Position numbers and translations under genes: made by a program. A model generated the notes under the pieces. The model had not been told where the DNA came from and searched no databases. It was given only the letters and a program-made list of their open reading frames with translations. A stretch of DNA of 64,000 bases. Origin: Tubiluchus corallicola. Its lineage: Eukaryota; Priapulida; Priapulimorpha; Priapulimorphida; Tubiluchidae. Location of the stretch: positions 248,001 through 312,000 of the forward strand of contig JAQGDQ010000144.1 of assembly GCA_030141605.1 (NCBI GenBank). The letters are read 5' to 3'. Within the stretch, counting starts at the first letter, position 1; every line of letters starts with the position of its first letter. This document shows positions 1 to 15,100 of the stretch, in pieces.

Positions 1-26
1 TAATTTTTTCTCATTTGAAATTCTAG

Positions 27-156
27 GATATTCATTACACCGACTCCAGCGTGAAAGAGGGATTTGAATATCAGTATAGAGTGGCAGCTATCAATGCAGC
101 TGGCCTCGGCCCTGCAAGCCATCCATCTAGGCTGGTAATTTCAAAGCCTCCATTTG
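27..156 (+). CDS. unc-22: Exon 1: second half of an Fn3 domain (class C)
   Basis: Acceptor ctag at 23-26, donor gtgagt at 157. Reads in phase 0 and ends phase 1. Encodes [10 protein letters not shown] and closes KPPF. Its 130-nt length equals exons 12, 25, 39 and 52, so the missing first half should be a 173-nt exon left of the window. Confidence 0.9.
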
Positions 157-3100
157 GTGAGTATGTAACTGACAAGTTGAAACTATTGTAAGTTTTTTTT
201 ATTCTTTATGCACCAGGTTTGTTTCTTTGTACTTTCTGCTTTTTGCATCTTAAAATTGCTAAATTGAGAAGTTCCCCTAATTTCCACGATAGATGGCTTA
301 ACAAAAGATATTATCAATTACTCTGAATATTTTATTACATAATTTTTGATTTATGATGCAGATCCTCCTGGAGAACCCGGAATACCAAGCATTGTCAACT
401 GGGATGAGAACTTTGTCGACTTAACTTGGGATCGACCGAAGACTGATGGAGGCTCTGCTATTACAGCTTATGTTATAGAGAAGAAAGAAAAACAGGGTCT
501 GTCGTGGGTTAAATCTCAAACTGTCAGCGGTAATGAAGTTCAAGCGCATGTTACTGATGTTGAGAATGGCAAAACGTATGAGTTTCGTGTTACGGCGTGC
601 AATAAAGCTGGTCCAGGAAAGAATAGCAAGCCATCTGCAGCCATTCTTGTTAAACCTAGATATGGTAAAACATTGTTACTTACTTAAATTTAGGCGGGTA
701 CTTATTTCGTGGAAACATATAAAGCACATTTATATTTGTGTTACTTTTAATCATTTGTGAATTTATGAATAGCAATAGTTAAGTTGTGCAGGTGTACATT
801 TGCTGGCACGTTCAAACTGTAGCTATAGCACGAGAGACAGACAAAAAATTAGTAAGGACTATTGTAGAACTTGAATATGATGACTTCTTTTAGAGAACTG
901 AAAAAATGTGCATAAGCTATGGTCTGGTATAGCAACGAATTTTTTTGGCATTAAGAATTTGTCAATTTTGTCATATACAGTGTTTTACTGGGATAGACTA
1001 AAACTCTGAATTGTTTATTTATTTAGATGTGCAAGTTTTATAAGTATTTTGAACTTAAGTAAGTTTATGAAGTTTGATGACTGTTTGTTCTTCTTACTTA
1101 ACAGTTGCTCCTAGAATAACAAAGAGAGCCATGGACGATGCACGGCTGAAAGTTGGGCAGACGTTAGAGTTTGACGTACCAATCTTTGGTGAACCGGCAC
1201 CAACAGTCGAATGGCTCCTGAACGGGGAAAAGATTCTGCCTTCTAAAAACATCAGCATTAAAAACACTGAATCGTTGACAAATATTGTTATTCGTAGTGT
1301 TGAACTGAGTGATGCGGGTACTTATACGCTGAGTATAAGGAATGACTCAGGGACAGACTCGCATACGGCTGATGTCACAGTAGTAGGTAAGCTTCCTGAA
1401 GGGCAGTTTCTAACTTAGTGTGAGCTGGACCTGTTCTTTGAATACTTCACACCGCTTGGTTGAATTGCGATCTTTACTAATTTTGGTATCATCTGTCTTT
1501 GTTATTTAAGCTTGTTTGAGAAATTTTGTATTGTTATAACTTTTCTCTTCAAAATAGATGCTGACTATTAGATAAAACTTTTCTCTTCGTTTTAATCTAA
1601 GCATCGGTAGGCATTTTTTGCAAACAGAAAAATTAGTAAGACTTCATTACAATGGAGGTGTTAGTCTATAGAAGTGATACAAAAAAAATGAATAGGCTAC
1701 ATTTTGTATAAAATTTTTTATTATGTAAGGGATTTAAATTTCTAATTTAGTTCTGTTAATGCAATTACGGTGCCTTTGGTTTGATTGCTTAGTGTGGGTC
1801 ATAGATAACCAGGCAGAATACTGTTTTTATATGCATGTCGTATGAATTGCAGACAAACCATCACCGCCCCGTGGTCCTCTCCATGTAAGTGATGTCGCCG
1901 CTGATTCTTGCATGCTGCGTTGGTTGCATCCAGAGAGCGATGGAGAGTCGAAGATCACAGTGTACATTATAGAGCAGAAAGATTTATCTCGTGGTGATTG
2001 GACCCAATGTGATCAAACTGCAGAGCTGACGCTACATGTATCCAAATTGCAGAACAAGCATCAATACCTGTTCCGAGTGAAAGCTGTCAATAAGATAGGC
2101 CAATCAGAGCCGCTGACACTTAAGGATGCAGTCTTGATTAAGAATCCCTATGGTAAATTTATCAATGTTTCAAGATTTTTTTTTGTATTATGCCTGTTTT
2201 TTCAAGTAATGTATTTATACAGGTAGTCATTGACTTATGGCGTATGCAACTTATGATTGCTCATCTAAGTTACAAGCTAATCACAGCTTAAGTAATTAAA
2301 TTGCATTTCTTTCTATTTTTTAGGCTGATTCATTTTCTTTATCTTTTTCGATAAATACATCTGTAGGCACCATCGTCTTTACAGCACAGACACACGTCTT
2401 ACATGTAGGGGTGCAATGCTTGAGCATATGGGCCCGACTTGTGTCCATCTTGTCTTACAACCAATCAGCCAGAGCCAATTGGTCTTAACTTGACAACTAT
2501 CTGTAGATTCTTCTTTTTGTCATGTTTTTCAATTTAGTTTTCGTATACATTTAGGACACTAACTTCTGAAATATATTTTGTCTACCTAAAAGAGTGTTCT
2601 TATTTTAAAGAAAAAGAGAGCAAGTTGTGAAAGTGCCTTAAAATTGCTTAGAGCTTGTCAAATGTACAAAACATCTTAAGTAGACAAAAAATTAACTTCA
2701 TTTTGCTTGATTAGATGAACCTGGTAAACCAGATGTTCCCGAACTTGATGACTGGGATAAGGATCATGTGGATCTGTCCTGGAAACCTCCAGCAAAAGAT
2801 GGTGGAGCACCAATTACTGGTTATGTCATTGAAATGAAAAATAAGTTTGACATTCACTGGAGGAAAGCAGTCGAATGTCCAGCAGCTCAGCTGAAGGTCA
2901 CAGTGTCACGACTAGCTGAAAACAAAGAATATCAGTTTAGAGTTACTGCTATAAACAAAGCAGGTCTAGGAGAGGCTAGCGAGCCAACAAGATTTGTGGT
3001 AGCTAAACCAAGATATGGTATGTGGTTCTTTATTCTTTAGAAAATATACTTAGACGGCTTACTTCACAACAAAAATTTTAAATGTTAATAATACTAGCGC

Positions 3101-6100
3101 ACACAGTTATATTTCAGCCATATAAGTTCAGCATCATCATTATCATATGTCCATTATGTCTGGTACAGACAGTAGGCAGAAATCTAAAATAAAAGAAATT
3201 TGTCTTTAAGATAGATGAATAAATCAGTTGATCAGGCAGAACACTAGACACAATTATGCCTATCAGCACCACTTCTGCGACTGTTGTTGTCGAAACAGTC
3301 TTGTAACGTATTTTGTTTTATTCTTTTAGTTGCACCAAAATTAGAGAAGGGTGATTTACATGATGTACGTGTGAAAGTTGGACATCCTATCAAGCTGAAC
3401 ATTCGCATTGCTGGTGAACCTCTTCCGGAAGTTGCATGGTCCATAAACGGAAGACCACCTGCAGTTAATGCTGAAGTAGATAACACAGAGAAGACTTCGA
3501 CGTTACAGGTTCGTCAGTGCAAACGAGATGACAGCGGAGTTTATGCAGTTCAGTTGACCAACTCTTCCGGACAGGATATGGCTTCCTGTAAAGTCTCAGT
3601 TTTTGGTGAGTGAAGTTATTAAGATTTCAAGATTTCAGTAATTGCATTTTTTATTTTATCTATCAAAAGTAATGAATTTCTTATAGAGCTAATTTCTTTT
3701 ATTAACGCTTTAATGGTCTGTATGCTCATTAGCTTTTTTATTTCATTATCCTCAGGAAAAATCAAGCTTTCTCAAGGTAAAATCATTTGTAATTTACTTA
3801 ATTTACACGGACAAGGCAGAGCCTGAATGCATCTTCTCATTTTTTAGACAAGCCAGGGATGCCAAGAGGTCCACTTCACGTGTCGGATATCACAAGCCAT
3901 AGTTCTGTTTTGACCTGGAAGAAACCAGAAGACGACGGTGGCGCTCCCATTACTCACTATTATGTAGAAAAGATGAATATAAGTAGGGGTACCTGGAGTG
4001 AAGCTGGTACCACACCCGATACAAGCTACATGGTGCAGAAGCTTGATGCATTGAAGGAATATCATTTTAGAGTGAGTGCGGTGAACTCGGAAGGAGAGTC
4101 AGAGTTTTTACAGACAGATGTGCCCATACTCGCTAAAAATCCATATGGTAAGTGTTTTTATGGATGATTTTGATTCAAAGAAATGTCTGATTAAAAGTAT
4201 CACGATAAAGAAGTGACAATATTATTTGTTACTATTACAAATTATGAGTGCAATAGCATATATCTGAGCTGTAATACCTGGCACTTACCATCTTTGTTTA
4301 TGTTCAAGATTTTTTGGAAGATTAATTTCATAGTCAGATCTTGTGTGAAACAGTTTGCTGATGCAGAATTGCATGCAAACTGCAAAACGAAAGCTGTGTA
4401 ATAATGACTAAGATTTTGTTGGCTGTGTTAATATCATTATTGCTTTACCAGCTGTTATTCATATTTTGCCATTGTAATTTCTTTACTTGATGGGTAATGT
4501 TACACATTTTCACGTGCTCATTGTATTTTCGAAACAGTTGTCAAGGCGTTGCTGTTGTAGTTTGCCTATTGTACAATGATTTATTTATTATTTATCAAAC
4601 TAACATCTTTCGTGTTTCACAGATGAACCCGATGCACCAGGTCAACCTGAACCTGAAGACTGGGATAAGAGCCATGTTGAGCTTTCCTGGAGTAAACCTC
4701 CATCAGATGGTGGTGCACCCATCACTAGCTACATTGTCGAGAAGAAGGATAAATTTGCTCATAACTTTAGCGTCGCAGGCGAAACGTTTGAGGATAAAAC
4801 TCATTTCATTGTCAGAAATCTCACAGAGGGAAATGTTTACGAGTTCCGTGTGATTGCTGTGAATAAAGCTGGTTCAAGTCAACCCAGCGAGCCATCCAGA
4901 CCAGTAACTGCTAAACCTCGATTCCGTATGTTTATTTGTTCACATTATTATTTTCTTTTTCCTTTACAAAAATTTCAGTAGTTTAATTTCATAAATTCTT
5001 CAACAGCTGGTGTTTAACAATTTCAAAACTTGGTATATTATTATTTTGTAGTTGTAGAAAAATAAGTACCAAAAAAGTACCTAAATTTTTTGCTTTTCTA
5101 TAACTATAATGTCAAAAATGACTTATGTCTGAAGATCCTTTGTTTAGCTGTTAGCAATATCTTGTCTTATCATCACCATTAGTACTATTCCTATCACTGG
5201 CTTCTCAGTCAATATATAAACAATCAGCATATTAATTTTTACTACAATCTTTCTGTTTTTTAATACAGTTATTCCAAAGATAGATCGCAGTGGACTTCAT
5301 GACGTCAAGTGCAAGGTTGGTCAACCCATCAAGTTCAATGTCAGTTTTGAAGGTGAACCGACACCCGATATTCAGTGGAGCAGAGATGGCACGCCTCTTA
5401 TGCAATCAGAGAGAGTTGTTGTGACTAACACTCGTGCTAGCAGCATGCTAGATATATTCAAGGCTGCTAGGGGCGACACTGGAGCACTCACACTTAGCTT
5501 GGCTAACTCTTCGGGTCGTGATACTGCTAGTGCATCCATTATTGTAACCGATGTTCCAATGGCACCTCGAGGACCGCTGATGGCATCAGATGTTACAAAA
5601 GAAAGTTGCACCCTTAACTGGAAACCACCAGAAGACGATGGAGGTAGTGAAATATTGTAAGTAAACATAGTAAATATAGGTCAAACTGGCATTGCAGAAA
5701 AATAATTGGTACTTATTTCATTTGTTTTTTGAATAAAATATTTTGATGTTATTATTGCTTGAAAGTACTAGGTAACTTTAAACTTATCACATATATATTG
5801 TATTCGCTTTTTAATTGTGTTTTATGGCTCGCACTTGTTTCTATACAACTGGATGTCATTGCAATTAGTTCTGTTTATGTAATAATGGTTGTGATGCAGT
5901 GGCTTCTTGCCTCATCAATGCAGTTTACACCTTTTTTGAACATCTGTGGCAAGATGCGATTAAGCATCTTGTATTATTCTAAGACTTTAATGTGAAGCAA
6001 ACACTACACAGTTATATAATATCTACTTTTATTTATATTACATTGCTCAAGTATATATTAGAATTTATCACAAATGTGTATGTTGTAACATCTGGAATTT

Positions 6101-9100
6101 TTTTTATTTTTCTTCAATTCTAATAATCATCCAATATTTAATATGCAATATTAACATTGAAAGCTAATTTGTAACCTATCTTGTCTTCTGCACAAGTATA
6201 GGAAGTGAATCTAAACGAATTTTCTTTAACTTTTAAGGTCTTACGCAGTCGAAAGAAGACAGAGTGGTAAGGATGTATGGGTAAAGTTATCAAATTTTGT
6301 GCAAGGGACAACGTTTACTGTGTCAAAACTGACTGAAAAATGCAGCTACGATTTCCGTGTTTCGGCCGAGAACGCAAATGGAGTTTCGGAACCACTGGAA
6401 ACTAGTGAACCCATTTTAGCCAAAAATCCATATGGTATTTTTGTTACTATCTTCCAGTCTAGTTATTTTCAAATTTAAATTAGGTCTAATCTAATGTAAA
6501 AGTAGTGTCACTTTTTGATAGCATCATAGTGGGCAGCCTTAGCTTTGTGCACATTAAACTTTATTAAGCTTTTGTTTGTTATTTATAGATGAACCTAGAG
6601 CACCTGGTCGTCCAGAAATTCTGGAACAAGACAAATCATTTATTAAGATAAAGTGGACTGCGCCTACTGATGATGGCGGAGCACCTATTACTGGATATGA
6701 TATAGAAAGAAAAGAGAAGATATCAACTCGATGGGTTAAAGTTAACAGTTTCCTAGTCAAGGTTTGTTTAATTTTTTTGCTGTTTTCTCTTTCCTGTATT
6801 GTTGTGGGTAAAAACGCAACTGTGTTGCAGGTTTTACGAATATGTTCTAAAGCTCATTTTTATGTAGTGCCATTAGTCTAGAACTGTCCCATCTTGAGTG
6901 TTATCTTTTAGCATCTTTTTCTACATAACCTTCGGTTGGACTGCTATTTAATGTTAAAAAAGGTTATAAAAACAGCAAACGTGTAAATTGTTTTATACAA
7001 CCACCTGAAATTCAATCAGTGTTGTAGCTGGGGGTTTGGCTGTCCTGTGCAGTAGCCAAATGGCTGCCCTTTCCTTAAACGTAACACACTTTCAACTGCT
7101 ACAAACATATATATATGAAAGATATCTATTCAAATAAAGACTAAGGTATTTTTTCATAACAAAAACATGAAAAACACTGAACAATTAGATGTTTCTGACT
7201 TTTCGAATTGGGAAGTCCTTTATGGTTCGGTATATTCTCTTTCAGTAGAAAGAATTGCTAAATTAGCAGTTCTATGATTGCTTCTAGCTGAGCGAAGATA
7301 ATTCGTCATTAATTTCAAGTTGGAAAAACTCCGCTCTCAGCTAGGCATGTTGACAGCTTGTGAGAGATGCTGAGAGTTAGCTGTAAAGAAACATAGCTGT
7401 GCCCTCATTGTAATAACGATGTTATAATATATAATTATTGTGTTTTGAGTTTGATATGCTGGTACATGACTGCGCTAGGTATGTATATGAACGAAAAAAA
7501 TTATAAAATTTCAGGCCGGGTTTGCGATAAAAATAAATTTACCCAGGCAATTAGACAGAAACAGAAGTATTTTTATTGTCGTCCCTATTAACAGGAAATA
7601 TTGGCCACCCTGTGCGATTTGCACACTCTGTACACCCTATGCTTCTTCACTGAATTCAATATGCTCATTCTCAAACAAGTGCCTGTTTTGTTAGAATTTA
7701 TTAGAGGAAAACAGTAATTGCTTGTTCTGTAAGAGTTGTATCATTTTGTGAGATAGTATTGGTGTGTGTATTTATGTGAAGGCTTGTGTGCAGATATACA
7801 TGTGTGCATTATATATTGTAGTTTTCTTCCTACGTACTCGTGTTGTCTTTGACCTTTGTCTTCTTCTGCTAGAAGTGAACTAACTAGAACTTGATTATCT
7901 GGCTGCATCCTGTTGGGATGTAAGGTAGGTAGGGTATGGTAGGCAGATGAACTTTTCCCTGTTGACTCCCTCTTATGTGTTGTTTTTACTGTTCTTGCCG
8001 TATCTCGTGTTGAGTAGTGCAATTATTTTTATTCAAATTATTTGTATAATTCGATGTTTTTTTTATGTCAACAGCTACTCATTTTTCAGCGCATAAAAGA
8101 AATTATCACTGCTGATGCAATCTTTGCTTTCATTGTATAAATTATTTATAGGACTTGCTGTTTGCTGATGAAACAGTTCGTGAAGGACAGGAATACGAGT
8201 ACCGTGTCATTGCACTGAATGCGGCAGGGTACAGTCCACCAAGTCATGCCTCTAAAACTGTCATTGCCAAACCACCATTTGGTATGAGAGCTTCATTCTT
8301 ATTACGTGGAATTCTATTATATTTACTGATGGTAACATGTTGATTGTCAAACCATTTATTGTGTTTCCACATTGTATTGTTTATAACATAATTCTTGAAA
8401 AACCGTTAAAACTGTACAATGACTTCTACTCTGAATGTAAGGTAAGATTTTGTTAAATGGGTCTTCATTGCATGAAATACAATGCTACTGTAATATTTAC
8501 TGCCATGTCTGCATTATATGAACTGAAGAGATTTAGAGACATGTCTATGAAGATCTCGTTAACTTTGAGGAAAAATTAAATTTATTAGCTTTGGAGATAA
8601 GCCTCGTTCTTCTGTGGCACATTGATATTACTTTTCCCATTTACTAACTTCACTGATGTAATTAAATTTGACATTTTTTGTTTAATATGACATTTAACTT
8701 TGCTGCAGATTCACCGTCTGCCCCGGGTCAACCCAGAATCGAAGATTGGGATGAAAACCACGTCGACATTACCTGGACGGCTCCTACTCACGATGGAGGA
8801 GCACCAATCACTGGTTATATTGTGGAAAAGAAGGATAAGTTCAGCGTATCTTGGAACAAAACTGCCTCTGTTCCTGCCGATCACCAGGGTTGTAGTATTA
8901 CCGACGTTGAGCAGGGCAGTGTATATGAATTCCGCGTAATTGCAGTGAATAAAGCTGGGAGCGGTGAACCTAGCAAAGCATCGGCATCCATACTTGTGAA
9001 ACCTAGATTTGGTTAGTGTTATTTTGATTTATTAATTACTCATTTAACTTTAAAATAAGTTATTGCTCCTCTGAGACTTGCCATGATCATGAAAGAACAA

Positions 9101-12100
9101 AGGGTCAGAATGTCCTTCTAAGTATGAAAAGATAATTTTTACTTTCTCCCGAAACTTTCATCCTTTGCAGACTTCGCCATCTGGAATCTTGATGTAGTTA
9201 GCTCTGAACAATCCGAAAGCATCTGGAGAGAACAAAATGATTCATTTATTAAACTGTTGTTTGGTGCTGACATAATCATGACAGTTTTTCATGTTCTTGT
9301 TCGCTCACGTGACAATCAAGACGCTTTTTGTTCTGAGTTACTATGCGTTATTATAATCGAATTGAACTTGTGCTATTAGTTGGTTAATTGAATGCTGTAT
9401 GCGTTGAAAATTTTGTAAAATGCTCACTAATAATAATTACATTGCATCGCGCCAACCTGTTTTCTTTATGATAATATTGTATGTGTAGTTATTGTAATAG
9501 TGACTCGTCAGCCTAAATGGCCTGGTTTTCAAAATTTTAAGTTATTACTGATGTGAATGAAAATGTGTCGCTAAAATAAACAATCACTACTATGTCTACT
9601 ACTACTAGTACATTACTACTACACCATTACTACATTATAATATTTAACTGAGCTTTTAAGTGAACATGTGTTACCCACATTAGAAGCAAGACTTTAGCTA
9701 AACAATAATCTTCATTAAACATTGCTGCTGACCAATTTTAATTTGTAAAGTGTTTTAGCATATAAAGTTTGGTACTTGTGCACAGTCTTACATGTTTATC
9801 ATGGCAGCAACATTCTGCAATTAATAAGTGTTGGTATTTTTGGGTTACAGTTGCACCCAAGATAAACAAAATGGCTATGGAAGACAAAGAGTTAAAAGTC
9901 GGACAGAGTTTGGAATTTGACGTTTCTTTCATTGGAGAGCCAGTTCCAGATGTTTTCTGGATGCTGAATGGAGAAAAGATAACCCATATTGGTAATTAAT
10001 ATGATGTATTTGACTGCATATAATTATCAAATAGAATAATGTTTTGTGTGAGAGTTTTCAGGATTATAAATTGTAATTGTAATATTTATTTCCAATAAGG
10101 AAATGCAGCTTCATAAATTACTGTCTAATTTATCTATTTATTTAATACTAATATATCAAACAAGATTATTCATTTTTTTCTAATAGAATGTTTTCTTTTA
10201 GCTGGTGTTGATATTAAAATCAAGGATGACAGAACTTCACTTATCATTAAACAAGTTAATAAAACCCACGAAGGAAACTATACTCTATCACTGAAGAACA
10301 GTTCTGGTACGGACGAGCATATGGCTAGTGTGATTATAAAAGGTAAGTGTGGAAAACAGAAAACGAATGTTTATTAATTTGTTATAAATATACCAGTTTT
10401 CAGCACGTGTTTATTTTATTGAATAGTTTTACAAAAAGAATGTCTAGTGAAATCATTAAGATAATTTTTTTCTCATAATTTATAGGTTACTGTTGTGAGT
10501 TACATATTAACATTATTTTAGCAATTGTAAACTAAAGTTGTTTCTTCGAATCTGTCTCAGCAAGTCAAGTTATCATTTGTCTTATACTGGTATTAGCATT
10601 TATTTACTTTTGTTATAATGTTGCAAGTTTTGTTAGAACTATCCTGAGAATAGCTCAGTATATTCAAGAGACACTAATTTTTCAGACAAACCTTCAGCTC
10701 CCCGAGGTCCTCTACAAGTCACAGATATTATGGAGAGTAGTTGTGTCCTACAGTGGAGGCCACCAGAAGACAATGGTGGTGTTCCAATAAAACATTATGT
10801 TGTGGAACAGAGAGACGTACAGAGAGGAGACTGGAGAGTAGTCATGGAGACAACAGACTTGACTGTTCCCATCAGCAAGTTGCAGGCAAAACATAGCTAT
10901 CACTTCCGTGTGCGGGCTGTGAATAAGATCGGTGCTTCAGAAGCATTACAGATGGCAGAATCTGTGCTTGCTAAAAATCCTTGGGGTAAAGAGAAACATT
11001 TTGTTACTAGTTTTATTTATAATTCTCACTCATTAACTCATTATTAAGTAGTTTAATTGGACAAATCTGAACAATGATTTTTTTGCCATTAACATGTATA
11101 ACTTAAGTTTCATTCTGGAGTTTGCTCGGTTATTTCATGACAGTCGGCTAATTTTAAATTTTTCTGAAATAGTCTTCACGTAGATTTTGCAGACTAACCT
11201 TATCCCGCAAAACACAAAATTAACCACTTTCTTTGAGCAAGTCTTGTCTACGGTCAAGCAAATAATTAAAAAATATTTGTTATTGCTTGTGCAGAGGAGC
11301 CAGATATGCCAGGAAAACCAGAAATTATTGACTGGGATAGTGATCATGTTGACATCAGCTGGACTAAACCATTCAAAGATGGTGGTGCACCCATCACGGG
11401 CTACATTGTAGAAAAGAAAGATAAATTTGGTGTTACTTTCGCAAAAGCTGCTGAGGTACCAACCAGCCAGCTGAGCGCTACAATATCTGGATTGATTGAA
11501 AATAAGGAATATGAGTTCCGTGTCAAAGCTGTGAACAAAGCAGGACCAGGGAAGCCAAGTGAGACGTCTAAATCTGTTGTAGCCAAACCACGATACGGTA
11601 AGAGCAGCCTGTTGCTGAAATTGGCTTCTTTTTTCAACACTTATTCAAATTAATAACAAGATTTGTTAATATTTAATTACGTCTGTATAAATTTAAATTG
11701 AAAATCTGTAATCAGTTTCATATAAATTATTTTTCTGATTTTGTTCACTCTAAATTTTCAGTGGCTCCCAAAATTCAAAAGGGTGAAATAAGAGATCTCC
11801 ATGTTCGTGTAAACGGAGATATAAATGTCCAAGCTCACTTCTCTGGAGATCCACCACCAGATGTAGAGTGGAGTTGCAATGGAAACGTCATCAAAATTGG
11901 CAACAAGTTTGTATTGTGGTCATTTTTGACATTTTGATGTTTATATTGTTTGTTGTTTGGTACTTGAGGTACTCGAACGGTGCTTTACAGTACTAATCAA
12001 AATTCTAGTAAATTTGCTGAGTAGATATTTTTTGAAAACATCAACAGAAATCGTAAATCACCTAGATTTTATTGTGCTTAATTCATTAAACTATATACCT

Positions 12101-15100
12101 TAATCTCGTTATTGATATGTGTTTTTTTTTGTTTTAGAACTGAAATTGATAAGACAGACACTTCTGCTTCGCTGAAAGTCAGAAGAGCTGCTCGTGACAA
12201 TTCTGGCAGATACATGCTCAAAGTCTATAATAATTCAGGAACAGATACGGTGTCATTTAATGTCACAGTAGTTGGTACGCTGGTCTGCTTTTATTATATT
12301 ATTTAAGATGTTAGTGTATGTTATACAGACAAATACAGCAGAGATATGAAGAAATACCACACAGTCATCCAGTCAGTCATCTCTAATTAGATGTTAGTAA
12401 TGTTAATATTGTGCCAGTGGCAATTAATCAAAGTTATAATTACAAAAATTCAATAAAAATGCAAGAATATCTGTATACATACTTTATCTACATGCATACT
12501 TATACATACATACAACAAGCATGAATTAGATATGAGCATGATTAGTAACAATATTGATAAATACTGCCTTAAGTAGCATAACTTAATTAATTAAACCACA
12601 CAGAGGGGCTAATGAAGTTGTTCAAGTCAACGCTGATTTTTTGTTTTCTTCAGACAAACCTAGCGCTCCCGAAGGACCACTGAAAGTTACCGACGTTACC
12701 AAAGAAAGCGTCATGTTAAGTTGGAGCAAACCCAAAGATGATGGTGGTGCTGACATCACCGCTTACATCATCGAAAGAATGGATGTGGTGCGGGGTAGCT
12801 GGATTGAAGTCGGTAGAAGCTTTACCTTGTCAACCAAAGTTTCTAAACTGGATGCAAACAAAGAGTACCACTTCAGAGTGAGAGCGGTCAATTCTGAAGG
12901 AGAATCTGAACCACTACAAACAGACAAAACAACGATAGCTAAGAATCCATTTGGTAAGTGTCATATATCATACAAGAATGCTGTAAAGTATACCTTGGTT
13001 TTTTCTGACTTACAGATATGATTTTAGAAACAATCAAATGTACAAAAAAGAAAACAACTTACTTTCAGATGAGCCTGATGCTCCACAAAATGTGCAAGTT
13101 GATGACTGGGACAAGGATTATGTTGTGCTTATATGGCAGAAACCTGTACATGATGGTGGTGCTCCAATTGAAACTTATATCATTGAGAAAAAAGACAAAT
13201 ACAGCCCTAATTGGACCAAAGCTGCTGAGATCGCTGGATCTCTGACTAAAGGCACTGTTAGAGACGTTCTTGCTAAACAAGAGTATCAGTTCCGTGTCGT
13301 GGCAGTTAACAGAGCAGGGCCAGGAGCGGCTAGTGAACCAACAAGGCCGATAGTCACTAAATCTAGACATGGTAAGTTTTTAGAACTTTGACCCTATTCA
13401 AGATGTTTGACTGGTTTTGAAAGATTGCTTGCCCTTTCCAACACTTGTTTGGCTGATTTTGAAAGATTTTTTTACGAAGTATTTACAACTTCTGTGTTTA
13501 TGTGAAATGTTTCTAGTTATTTCATTAATTTCATGTTTTCATAGTTGCACCTGAAATTGATAAGTCAGGATTACGAGCTACCAAACTTAGAGTTGGGCAG
13601 AAGTTCAGCTTTTCCGTACCATTTGTGGCCGAGCCTGAGCCAGAGGTCACTTGGCTATGTGATGGCAAACCAATTGAAAAGTCGGACAGAGTGCGAATCA
13701 AAAATACAACCGAACGTGCTGATCTAGAAACGTTGAAAGCTCGCAGAGATGACTCTGGTGCTTATACACTAGTATTGGTTAATGACTCTGGTCGAGATTC
13801 TGCTTCTGTAAACATTACTGTCACTGATCGTCCTGGTCCACCAACCGGGCCTCTTGAAGTGCTTGATGTGACGAAAGAGAGTTGCGTGTTGTCGTGGAAA
13901 CCACCAGCCGATGATGGTGGTGAACCTGTGTCGTAAGTATTGTATAATTGTTCGGTCTTCAGCATCAGAAACTGCTTATAAACTTATTTGTTTAATCTAA
14001 AAATAAGGTTTTTTCAGTTGACGTTTTAATGTTATACCCTCATAGCAATCTCATAGGTAAATTATGTAACTTAATTATTGAAAATAGCATGGAATAGGAT
14101 AGATTTCTATATTATAATATGACTTTCGGAAAGTTTATAAAAAATGTATTAGAGTAAAGTTAAGTTTATGAAAAGTTTAAATTTTAAAGCAAACGTTGTA
14201 AACTGTTTCTTTAGATTGATTATTTAGAGAGTTCTTCTTTCTGCTGAGTATCTTTTTTGTAGTTGTATAGCTGCGAATCCAAGCAGTCCTAGTAGAATAA
14301 AAGCTTTGTCAAAATACGAGTAACGTTAAATTTTTGTATCTATTTTCTTATATTGCAAGTCTTATCAGTCTGCTTTTCTAATACATTCTAAATGTGTTTT
14401 GTTTGCACTATTTCAGGGCGTACAGTGTAGAAAAACGTGACGTAAAGAAGACCACTTGGGTGGGTGTGAGTAAATCAGTGGTGGGCACATCCTACCATAT
14501 GACACGACTGAGTGAGAAAGCACAATACGAGTTCCGTGTTTTCGCTGAAAACATTAATGGTGTTAGTGAACCACTGAGCACAGCTGAAGCAGTGGTTATT
14601 AAAAATCCATTTGGTAAGTGCATTTTTAAATACATTTACTTTTAAAGTGAAAAATGTATTAGTAATTAGGCCTTCTTAATTCCTAATTATTTCGCTTGTT
14701 TCCTGAAATAAAATTTCTTTTATTGTAGATGAGCCACAGAAACCTGGGAGACCCAACATTCAAGAAATTGATAAAGATCATATGGAAATTGTTTGGACGC
14801 CACCTAAAAGCGATGGTGGCAGTGCAGTCCTACACTACGATGTGGAGAGAAAGGATCCGACCAGCACACGATGGGTTAAAGTTAATAGATATCCTTGCAA
14901 GGTAGGGTGCCAGTATTGTTTATGTAGTACTACAAATAGTCACGGGCCTATTTACTAATGTTACTAATGTAGTGTTTGAGGGCACCAGGTTTTAGGGGTC
15001 CTGTGTTAAAAGATTCTTTTTCTTCTTGAAAAATGTCTATCCTTTCATACTCAAAAGAAATGCATATTTTATAACACACCACAAGCAGTTATTAAAAGCG

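Noticed and set aside
3844-4065. Minus-strand ORFs antisense to Fn3 exons (here and at 5372, 13065, 21420, 47009 and elsewhere)
   Set aside because: Shadows of the well-supported + strand coding exons.
7741-8022. 93-codon ORF on the minus strand
   Set aside because: Lies in an intron, low-complexity composition, no recognisable domain and no promoter or splice context.
9591-9635. ACT-rich patch as a functional repeat
   Set aside because: Short and imperfect, with no link to a splice site or paralogue.
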